From: Theocolax elegans
Lineage: Eukaryota; Arthropoda; Insecta; Hymenoptera; Cerocephalidae
Assembly: GCA_026168455.1 (NCBI GenBank)
Contig: CM047425.1
Location: forward strand, 22,212,648 to 22,276,647
Reading direction: 5' to 3'
DNA: 64,000 nt
Part shown: positions 34,561-45,830 of the stretch, one piece after another
Position numbering within the stretch: the first letter of the stretch is position 1
Layout of the letters: each line of letters starts with the position of its first letter
Notes under the pieces: generated by a model
The model's database searches: none
Seen by the model: only the letters and a program-made list of their open reading frames with translations
What the model was told of the DNA's origin: nothing
Translations under genes and position numbers: made by a program

Positions 34561-36750
34561 GCATCAATTTTGGCGTGGGATGCAAAAAGAGAGGGAAAAA
34601 GCGAATTGAAGAGACGAATGACACTCTCGGCACACTGTCAGGAAGGTAAGGAAAAGGAGGTAAGAAAGGATTTAAGTCGCGTACGGTCGAGAAATAAAGA
34701 GATAGATGGATATCCATCCAAGTGTGGACGAGTCCCGTCCATTCACCGCGGCGATCTTATCCAGATAAAAATTCCCGGTAGCTGTAAAGAAAAACAAAAT
34801 TCCTGGGCGCGAACTCATGAATGACTCCCACGTTAGGATTCCAAGACGAGGAGAACGGGTAAACGTATCCGAGGCATTGGCCGTCGAAATATACGTACCG
34901 AGTCTCACACACACACACTGGAACTGGACACTCGTAGATAAAAATGCGAGGGAGAGGCGAGGCGTGTGTACCGGTGAACGAGAAAACGAGAGGTCGAGGG
35001 TCCCTCGGTGCTGGTGGATTCCATCGGTGGCGACATCGGTCCGGCACACGCGGTATACTTTTCGGGGCGGTCACGCGCCCGTTGTAAACACACAGAACTC
35101 GGTCACGTGCCGGCGCGCACGCGGTATCGCCGACTCACCGACTCACCGACTCGCGCGTTACACCAGAATCACACTCACTCCGCGGAGCCACTGCACAACG
35201 GTCCCTGCCGAAAGAGCAATATCAAACAAAATATAAACAACAAACACCAGGTGTGGGTGCGCGCGCGCACGCACGCGGCGCCCGAGGAGTCGTCGACGGT
35301 GGCAGCGGCTGCGGCGCCGCCTCGAGTCGGGTCAACGTTGTTTTCGCCGGCGGGGGCGGCACGCGGCTCTGTGTACTCGACTCTCTGCGCGTCACTCTCT
35401 CTGTGTGTCTCCCTATCCACCTATACATACACACACGGTACGTATATATATATCTCTCTATATATATCTATATATATCTATATCTATATCTTTCGGTACG
35501 TGCACGTACACACGTCCACACTGTGGAGAGGTACTACGCGTTCGGGACACGACGGCGCACTACAACTCGTACACTTCTCGCCGTAGCGGCGGCAGCACTG
35601 CTGGGTCCTCCTGATAGCGGCGCGTTCGCGTCATCGCGCTCACTCGCGTCTCTCTCCGTGCGGAAATTAAGAAGTTACGTTATAAAACGCAACGACCTAC
35701 AATGCTACAAATGCCGAGGGATCTCTCGCCGCCGCCACCGCCGCCGCCGCCGCGCGCCACTTCCTCCCCCCCACCCGCTCCGGCTTCTCTCTCCCCTCTC
35801 TCATTTTTACGCCAGTCCATCTCCCGCTTGTTTTTGCGCCGCGCGTTCCCCTGCGACTCTCGGTCCCCCCCCCCCCCGCCCCTTTCATCCCGTTCCCCCT
35901 CTCCCAGTCCCGGCTAGCCGCCGTCGCCGCTGCCGCCCCTCCACCGGCACTGCCACCTCGTGTCGCGTCTATCCCCTCTCGCTTTTCTTCTCTTCGCCGT
36001 CACCCCGTCGTCGTTCGGCGCCTCCTCCACCTTTTGGCTTTTGCACCCCGCGTGGTCCGACGCCGCTGCGTGCGGTGCCGCCACTGTCCCCTTCTTAGGC
36101 CGCCGCTCCCCCCACCCCGCCGTCACACGATCGCTCCTTTTCCCTCCAGGCCTCCCCACCCCATTCACCTACCGCGACCCCTCCTGAGCGCACAGTGTCC
36201 TCACCCCCCTCCCCTCCCGCCACACCGTCCCGCTCTTACCCCAGCCCCCTGTCGCCGTGGCCGTTTGAGGAAAGCGCGCGCAGAGCGCAAAGTCGGAGCT
36301 CCGCTCGCGTGTGTGCTATGCGACTACACGAGTGTGCGAGGGGAGAGCGAGGCACGTCCGATTCCCCGCCGAAGACTATGCGACCGCGAGTATACCCGAC
36401 GAAGAGAGAGACGAGTACGGAGAAAGACGGAGAGAGAGGGGTTTTCGAGTGTGTGTCGCCGCGCGTTCGAGAGGTTATGGGTTCTCTGCTGGCGCACTGC
36501 GTGCGCACACCCGTCCGTCAGCGACGTGCCAACGAGCACGAGGTACCCGGATCCGATCGGCATCGATCTCGAGGATTCTTCGCTCCAAGTCTTGCCCCTC
36601 GACCAATCGTGCGATACCGGTTTACTTTTTTTCTTTTCACTTTCCTCTTTCTTTAAATTTCATTTTTCGATAGTGTCTTTTCGTGAAAATGATTTTTACG
36701 TTCGACGGTTCCCGATATCTTTGCGTGAATCACGATCGAATAGATAGTAG
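34561..36750. promoter_or_regulatory. Large CpG-rich island, possible promoter or untranslated first exon
   Basis: The longest GC- and CpG-rich block of the window. It has CGCGCGCACGCACGCGGCGC near 35260, C-rich runs (for example the C run near 35867-35877) and a (TA)/(TC) tract at 35440-35490. Long frames on both strands overlap and are compositional: Pro/Arg/Ser on one strand, Gly/Arg/Ala on the other. None shows a domain. In insects such islands usually mark promoters and long 5' UTRs of developmental genes. Strand is undecided; it could serve the minus-strand genes at the left end through very long introns. Confidence 0.4.
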
Positions 36751-39700
36751 ATATCGAGCTTATTTTCCCTCTGGTTTCTGAAAATTTAACTACTAATCGT
36801 CGTCATCATTTTTTTCGATTTTATTTTCAACTACTAATACTTATCTATAAATAGTATTCGAAATTTTCTCAAGCTTTGTTTATATATAAGTAGATAAGTG
36901 AGTAGACTGCGAAATATTTAATTGCATTGCTAATTAATTAATTTGTTGTATAGAACAGTATTTGATTGATCAAATCCAAAGGTATACTCGGAAAGAAGTT
37001 GCAGTCTTACAAATCAATTTGAGCGTGACGCGGTGCTGCAAGGCGCTTATGTGTACTCCTCTGGTTGTCAAGGTACTTTACTCTAATCCGCACAATGAAA
37101 AGTCCCATTGTAAATTGATGTACCAGGAATGGCACGACGAAGACTAAATGGACGCAAGGTCAAATCCGACCAAACATCTTATCATCCAAAATAAAATGAT
37201 GAATTGATAAATTTTTGAAGTTGAGTTTCTTAGAAACTTGCCGAATAACCGATGTCAATTTCGTCGATGAATGGTTTAGCAATTACCTTCCCCCCATGGA
37301 TTATGATATTGAAAATACATATTTTAATTGGTTAAATCAATGAAATTAAATCAATTTGCTAAAATTAATTACAACCCACTGATAAAAGAAAAACACATAT
37401 TTTAATTATCACAGGTGCAATGATTTTCTGCTGGCAACTTAATGTTGACTGTATCAGCCAATATTTGGCCAAATGCTAATTGCTTTTAAAATTTTTTGCT
37501 CGCGTTCATGTATACATATACGTGTGTATAGTCGTGTATATCAATGGGCCAGGTGTGCCAGATCGATTTCATTTGTTTATAAAATGCAAAGTTGAACGAG
37601 CAAACACTCGTTACTCTTTCATTTACCTTGATTTACATTGTTCGTGGCAGATAATGGCTTCCGTTTAATGTAATTTACTTCGTTAATGTTTAGGTCCATT
37701 TTCAAATCGTTGGGTTAATTAATGTCACACGAAATTTCACCTCTTTTTTGCTTTTTTACACGTGTTATTTTTAAGTCACGACTTTTAAACGTGACCGTGC
37801 AGTAGTAAAAACTTTTAATGATTATTATACGATAATTGATGTATCCTGATTACGTTTATATAATTTGACATATTTTAGACTTAAAGAAGCTCTTAATCGA
37901 TCCCAAATTTTCACCCGATATTTGCTACTAAAACTCAATAAAAAGGGTCACCGGTTTCATACGTTATACAGTTTCTACAAGTTTTCGATAAACCGAGCTC
38001 GTATTTTGGTAACAAAGGTCTGTCTTAAACGTCTTGTATTTGATCTTGTACCTGAAAATTTCATAGAAGTTAATCAATTATTCGCGTATAACGAGATTTA
38101 ACCTTACCGGTGTTTCATTTGCGAATGTGTATAACACGTCTACGATCTCCATCGATTTCTATATTTCTAATTTCTCATTATTATCTTCGTATTGCAGCGT
38201 AAGTGAGAATCAAAACGCTTAATAGCGCACCAATATTGTTCGATTAAAACATAAGAATAAGATACACGTCCGTATAAACGAATACCATCACGAGTTTCGA
38301 TCAAGTACGACTATCTATATTACCTCGTAAATTTGCATCATCATTATTTATCACCAGACATAATGAAATCAAGTCGAAGAAAAAAAGTAATCAGAAAAAT
38401 ACAAGTGCATCACCGATAGATGTTTAAGTACCCCGAAGGGAAAATGCGGTATAGTGTGTGTGTGTGTATGTGTGTACATGCCAACATTTCGAGTTGTTAA
38501 TTTAGCCATCTAATTATCAATTAGGAGAAAACAGGCCAGAACGAGGACTTCTTTAACGGTTTAATGCGATGTAAATACTGAGTGGAGCGGGAGTAGAGTA
38601 AGCGAGAGCGCGCGCGCGCGTGAGAGAGAGAGAGAGTTGTTGGAGGGACTTGGTACAAGCACTTTTCAACCTTTGATCGTTCATTAGTTTACGGAACTCT
38701 GATTCTTCGTTACCTCCGATCAACATTATCAATTTATTTATTTTGTTTCTTTTTTATTTCTTTTTGGTTGTTATTAGTACCCTGTCTGTCTTCAATCTGC
38801 CCCGCGTTTCGATTCATTGTAATTACGTTGTCAGTGTCCATTACCGAGCCTAATTAAAATTATTTAATTATTTTGGTATACACAGTGTTTCGAGAGACTC
38901 TCCTTCGCCTTGAATAGGGAGGAATCATCTTTGTCTTTCGATTACTAAATTATCACTTTGTATACACTTCGTAATACGTGCACGTGTACGAGGATTAGTT
39001 TAATCGTCAATGTTTACATTGTTTTAGAAATTATATAATTTTAATCTATTATTACTCTTAGCGAAATAAATGATAATAGGTTATTTTTAGTAGATCGTAC
39101 AGCTCTAATTAACACATTCGGTATTGTAATTAATATTGTAATTAAATTATTTAAACATCACTGATTGCTGGAATACACGTTGCGTGTGTGTGTGTGCGCG
39201 CGCGTAAGTGTACACCCCTGATACCGTTATTAATGTGTCATTAATTAATTAAAAAATGATATATCTTAATTTTAGTTATTATTGAAATTTTGAATCAGAT
39301 ATGCAAATCAAGGTTTGCATAATTGTTTGGCAAATTTCAAATGTCAATCAAATTTAAATGCCGTCGTAATTTCGATATTAGAGCAGTGTAATTACAGGTG
39401 CGCGCCTGTACTGTTTAATTTTGATCTATAATTAAGTCAATTTGCGAACTAATATCGTGAAAATTGTTCGAAATGAAATTTGATGTAATTTTCGTTATTT
39501 AATTACGTTAAATTATTTTGTTAGCTTTCCTAATCAAGGGGAGCAATTTTCAAAAAGGTACGTAAAGTTTACACGCGCGGAGAGAGGCGCATACACACAT
39601 CGATAAGCCTCTTACACCAGTTGTAATCACGGAAGTGAAATTTGTCGATCGAAGCAAAATATTAGATGTACTTGATGATATAATGACGTTATAACCAAGA

Positions 39701-40600
39701 TTGCGGGAACACAATTATGGATCCTCGTAACCGTATACACAGCTAGTTATGTGGATCCTACAATTAGTTTGTTTACCTTTTTTATTTATTAATTGACCAA
39801 TGATCAAGGGTTGGAGATACAAAAGCTTACAGCGTACACGTACATAAGTAGCCTTAATTTTAACCGTACACGATGATACAGAATTTTATAATTATTATCG
39901 TTAATCAATCAACGATAGAGTTCAAAGTATCTTTAAAAATGGAAATAAAATTCGTATTTATTTAAATGTAAAAATTAATTTTACCAGAAGGGGAATGGTT
40001 TAAATTTTGCAAAAATAAAATTTTATATCCAAGACTTTACATGTATACTATTATACGATTGATGTTTTAATTTTCATTGAATCAGTGGCATGGATTAAAT
40101 TACAATTTCAATAGTAAATGTAGGAAATAGCAGTAGTAATAATAATTAAAATTTTAAATGATATTCCTAATAATGCATGATTCATTATTAATATTCAATG
40201 TAGATATAAATCGAGCAATAATTGCATTGACAGTTGAAATTACGAATTTCTAATGATCACGATTGGCAAACGAATGTAATCGCACATTAAAAAAGTGAAC
40301 TCACGCGAATGTTGCAAATGTTGCAAACGTTCACATGGAAATGCATATTTATTAGAATATAGACGGAGAAGAGAAAGAAAGAGTGAGCGAGGTTGGATAG
40401 GAGGAACAAAATAATTCTGGTAAAAGAAGGTAATAATGCAATGTAGGGAATGGAAGCCATAAAAAGAGCAATAATTTAAAGAAATAGTCGAATCAAAAGT
40501 GAAATAGCCGAAAAGCCAAGGAAGCCAAAGAACGACGTCGAGAAAGGGGGTTAAAATCGGTGAGAAAGAGCAGAGTCGTAGGGAAAAGCTCGAGTGGTCT
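36751..40600. other. Non-coding stretch, mostly AT-rich
   Basis: No supported gene. A block at 37000-37140 has even base composition and no simple repeats, with one open frame (KEVAVLQINLSVTRCCKALM) and a donor-like GTCAAG|GTACTT at about 37070; the coding call is weak. Short (GT)n at about 38455-38476 and 39183-39204 and a CG/GA tract at 38606-38636. Confidence 0.45.
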
Positions 40601-41040
40601 GGGACTCCATCTTCCGCGCTAAGAAGTCTCTTCATGTCGAAATTGATGTCGTGCTTCGATTATGAGTAGTGCCGGGAAATAAGAGAGGAAAACCGAGAGG
40701 TCTACTAAAATAAAGGGAGAGAGGGAGAGAAAGAAAGAGAGAGAGAGAGAGAGAGAGATGGACGACGGGACAGGAGAAAGAAGGGGAAAGGAGAGGGAAA
40801 AGAGTGGAAGACCGATAAAAACGGTAATAATTTTTGCGCTGCGAAAGGAATCGGCGAGTCGCCGACGAGGGAATCGCCGATTTGGCGCGCCTAGAGAAAG
40901 AGAGGGACGACCATAATCGATCGTTCTCGTTTGCTTCGTGTCTTTTTTCTCTCTTTTCCTTTTTCCTTGCCTCCCTCTACCCGCGCCTCTCCTCTTCCTC
41001 CTCCTCCTCCTCCTCCTTCTTCGCCTCCTCCACCTCCCTT

Positions 41041-41090
<50 letters not shown>

Positions 41091-41500
41091 ATTCGTGTCG
41101 AGGAGAGATTTCGAGTGGGTGCGCGCGCTCGGAGGAGAGGCGAAATAAACGCCGACAGAGACGACAGAGAAAAAGAAAGCCGGAAGAAAAAGTATGGGGA
41201 CATAGATAGAGAGGATGGGAGGCAGAAGGGGAGCAATCGAAGAGAAAAAGAGGAAAGACCAAGACCAGGAGGGAGACAGGAGGAAAAGAGGGCGGTAACT
41301 GTCGTTATGATTTTACTTTTTGCCCATTCCTCGCTCTCGGTCCGTACACGACAAAATTATCATGTTGTTCAGACATGCAGTCCCTCCCTAGGCCGAGGCA
41401 CGAGGTCTATGCCTCGAGAATGCTCTCCGTCCCCTCCCCTTCCTCCTCTCTCCTCGTCCCTTCCCACTGTCCTGCAAAAAGCATCGCGACTTTAGTTTTG
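40601..41500. other. GA-rich then CT-rich island
   Basis: Purine tracts at 40708-40757 and pyrimidine tracts at 40990-41088 face each other about 280 bp apart and can pair in a single strand. Between them is a CpG-containing part (GGCGAGTCGCCGACGAGG, near 40852). Open frames here are Ser/Leu or Arg/Glu repeats. It looks regulatory or 5'-UTR-like; no start element is identified. Confidence 0.4.
40990..41088. repeat. (TCC)n and (CT)n low-complexity tract
   Basis: TCC repeats to about 41020, a short CCTCCACCT link, then nearly uninterrupted CT to 41088. Confidence 0.88.
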
Positions 41501-44500
41501 CAAAAATTCAAACAGCTTATATGCCTACATTCTCTTTCGAATGATCGATCCTCTCGAAAATACTCACGGCATAACCAAAATTTCGAATCGTATAGATGAT
41601 TTTTAATCTAGTACAAATACCATCAGGATTAAATAGGTTAGGTTTAAATGCTAAAAGGGTTAAATTGCTGATTACAGGAAAATATGGTTGAGTGACTAAA
41701 TTGATAAAAATTATGTAGCATTGTATGTACATTTACAGTATAATAAAATTAATTTATTATTACATTAAAAAATTTAAAATAAAAAGTATCTTATTCCTCT
41801 TTTGTTAATATTTATTAACAATTAAGTTCATATTAAAATTACACAACCATAACTTAAATCTGTAGAACTTAAACAATCTATAAACGAAAAAATTATCGGA
41901 GTCCATAAAACGAATTTGATTTGTAGATACATACGGTATAAATTATTTGACTACATAAAAGTTTAAGCGCCTGAAAAGCATATCAATAGTTTTTTTAATA
42001 CGTTTTGTGCTTTTGTATTCGTGTGTGAAAAAACGAAATGTTAAATTTGCAAAGTAAATATTAAAGATTGCCGAGTTGGTAATACCGCTTACATTAACGA
42101 TTGCAGAAGAACGTTGAGCTTAGGGTCGAGCGACAAAACTTATACAGAGTGAATAAGGGGAAAAAAGGGACGATAGTATAGTTACTTAGTCCATGTGAAG
42201 AAAACTCGTAAGACACATTGCTTCAATGTTTAAACGGTTCAGGAATTTCGCAAGGCGGATATAGACAGTTCAATAACGCGATTAATAATTAAGAAAGTTT
42301 CTTTTTTTTGTAAGTAGGTATTGAACGAGGTTCGACATTTCGCGCCAATGGCCTGTCAATAACGTCCGCGCTTTCCGCGGGCGCGAAATGTCTTATGACA
42401 AATTCATATCAACGTAGAATGCAAATTCGATTAAACTTCGACGTTATTCATGATCGATGTCACGTTAAAACTATTTAATAAAATATAACGTCGTGTCGAT
42501 GAGCGCATTACTTCCAAGAACAAAATTTGACTAAGAAATTCATCAAATATTTCGAGTGATTTAATTTTCTCATTATACTTTATTAGTTTTACTCATTGAT
42601 TTATCGAATTACAGCCAAATTGTTCTATAACTATTTTCAAATTATCGTATTTCGTTAATGCTATGTATAGGCTATTTATATATACATTTATATGTGTGTA
42701 TGCATACATATGCTTCATATTATTTTCGTTTCCTTACAGTACATTCCGAAGTTTCTAGTTAATTAGAGCATTGATTAACCATACTCGTAGATGTTCTCGA
42801 TATTAAAAATATTATACTATACATAATTGTTACCAACTATATATAAAATTAATTAGGTTCTTCTCGTTTAAAATTGTCTACAAAAATAAAATGTACTAAA
42901 TTAATAAATAGTTTACGAAAGTTCAAGAACATCTTAATGATTTAATACTTTTGTAGCATATTTTTTAGTAAAAACATAAACTTTTTATTGTCGGTGCCAA
43001 ATGCTCCAATTTTTGGATCTATTTGAAATGCTTTCTGAGTATTTTTTCAAGTAATTACTAATATTTCACATTCATTTTTTTACTTACATACATTTTTATC
43101 TATAAGAAAACGTAAATGATTAATTAAAAATAAAAATAATTTAAATTTTTGTTACTTTTGTATAAAAAATTTAGTTTTTAATATTTTTTTTTTGATAAAC
43201 AAAATATTTGTTAAATAAAAAAAGCTAATGTAAACTTGTAACAATCACTTGTAACAAAAACTTGATGAGAAGTATCACTAATTTTTACATTTAATTGCAT
43301 TACTTTGGGTAAAACGATTCTATCTTGTTGAAATTTCCCAAAAATATTTATATTGTTACTACAAATATGCCAGAAAAGTTTTAAAACATTAAGTTGAAAA
43401 ACAAAAAATAAATTATTTTTATTTTTTCTTAACCTAATTCTACAATTCTTCTATGTCCACGCGCAGCGTGAACGCGTACTATATCAACGACTCAGTATAT
43501 ACAGACTCATTGCAGAGCAAGGGTTTCGATTATGGTACTTGAACCTATTACGAAGATTTACGTTATATTTTAAATGAAAACCACTTTAATTGGATATACA
43601 CTTACTCTTGTTTCGACTTTGTAAAACAAATTTTTATTTTTTAATTGTACAAAGTGACCACTCTAAATTTAAAAAATCTATTTAAAAACTTGATATTTTT
43701 TTCTGTATATTGTACTATTTGAGTGTGTCTAGATCGTTAAATTTAATTTAAGATCTGCTTATCATGAGAATAAAATAATATTTGGATGGTATACTTTTTA
43801 TGAAGATATTTATTAAATGTTAAATTAGATAAAGTTAATTACAATATGAAAAAATTCAATCATAAACATTTCAATAAGCATTAACATTTATACGCAACAA
43901 ATGTATTATACATTATTAAAATTGAATTATTAAAATTTTGACTATTTAAGGAAAGTGTCAAAATATCATTCAACTGCTTATATTTTGAATATATCTTTAT
44001 CGTTATTTCTACTTTAAATAAATCAATAGAAAAATATATTTTCATAAATTTTATGCTGAAGGATTACGTCATGAACAAGATTGATGCAATCTTTCAAGAG
44101 ATATAACTTACGAAGGTTCACTATACAGAATAATTTTATTCAAGTATCGAGGAATTCATGACAATAACAACTGCATAAACTTCAATGAAATGAATGTTTT
44201 ATAAAAAAAATATTATTAATTACTTCAGTTTTCATCAACCTGTTCACAAATAAATAATTTTTATGAAAATTTGTTAAATACAATATAGAAGTATAATTAA
44301 ATACATTTCTTAACTTCATAATAATTATTCATCTAAAAGTCTTACTGAATAGAATGACCCGCATTGACGTTATTCCCTTTGTCGGTATTAACGAACATTA
44401 AATAAAATTAAATATTAAAATGATAAAAGATAAATTGCATTTGAAATGTTCGAGTAACAAGTTAAGTTGAATATTTTAATTAATTGCATTCGGCTATAAA

Positions 44501-45830
44501 ATAAAGCATCATCAAGACCTGCAACGTATGCAGAAGTTTTGCGAATGTGCGACTTACACTAAATAATAAGTTCTTAGGTTTTATCTAAAATAAAAAAACA
44601 TGAAATTACTGCAGTTTACGATAAATTACATTTCTATATAATTATAACATATTAGAATTTAACGAGATTACATGTTTCAAAAATTTATTTTAACTAACCT
44701 CATATTTTCAAGGAACTTGATCATAACATTCCAACCGTTCAATTAAGGTTGATTTATATTATCAACATACTGGATTCCAAAAACACTTTTCAATGAATGC
44801 ATGCAGCAAACATGACAGTTTCTTACATCATCTTACTTTAAAGCAGTCGTTAACATTCGATAAAAATGTTAAATAAATAAAATGTTACTTTATTTTATAA
44901 ACCAAACAAAACGTATTACTATTATTTTATTTATTGTATAGTCGAAGTATTAATTATTATTCTCAAACAAAATGAGGTTGTCGTAGCTATCTATAAAACA
45001 CGTGTACACTTTCTTCTCGGTCTGTACACGACAAAATTATTGTGAAACTTTATGTCACATTAACGACAGATATTTAAATCATTACGTTTTTTGAAAAAAC
45101 TAAAAATCTTATTCGAGATTACGAACATAACGTTATTTATTTAAATTTAACTTTGGAAAATGTTATTAACCCAGTGGAATTCTGTAATAACTTTTTAGCT
45201 CCTTGGGTAACAACCTACATAAGAACGCTTGTAAAATATAAATCATCAAGACAGAATATTAATTTTATTTAAATTTTTTATTTTTATGTTGTTATAACAA
45301 ATTTAGTTCGTCCAATGAAATCAGGGGTAGAAACGTTATAGGTACATTCTAATTAATTTATAAATCTATAATTATAATACACATTAACTTAACTCGAGTT
45401 AAGTAAATTATAATTTAGCGTTCTATTCGACGTTTCAATATAATTTTTAGGTCGTTGCAACCATTTTAAACAGTATTGAAATTGATTTATTTAAAAATAA
45501 TTAATCTGTAAACAATTAAATATGTATTAATTAATAAACAGCTAATGAAAAATTAAAGTTAAAAATATATTTACCGTAAGTATTTATAATGAAAGTATAA
45601 TTAAACATCGTATATAGTTATGTATAGATGTGACCTGACATATTCCAGAATTCGATACGTAACCAATAACTAATCGTTAATCGAATAATCATTACAACTA
45701 AATTCGAAATGAACATTTTTCACATTAAATAGACATTGTACTACAAACGACATGAAAAAGGAGAGTAAAAACAAATTTGCTTTAGTAATGCAATGAATGT
45801 ATAAATCTAATTCAAAGCTGCGAAAGGTAA
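41501..45830. other. AT-rich non-coding stretch
   Basis: No gene seen. Notable inside it: the GC-rich perfect inverted repeat at 42334-42392 and a 26-bp word at 45015-45040 shared with 41335-41360. Confidence 0.5.
42334..42392. repeat. Perfect 13-bp inverted repeat, GC-rich
   Basis: GACATTTCGCGCC (42334-42346) and GGCGCGAAATGTC (42380-42392) are exact reverse complements around a 33-nt loop, in a 60-bp GC island within AT-rich DNA. TTTCGCGCC resembles an E2F-type site (TTTSGCGC), present once in each arm. Confidence 0.85.

Noticed and set aside
35253..36098. Plus-strand open frame of 281 codons in the CpG-rich island
   Set aside because: Length is explained by high G+C (few stops). Translation is Tyr-Ile repeats from (TA)n, then Arg and Pro runs; overlapping frames on the other strand are just as long.
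40619..41236. Minus-strand open frame of 205 codons
   Set aside because: Consists of Arg-Glu, Arg-Arg and Ser-Leu dipeptides from GA/CT tracts.
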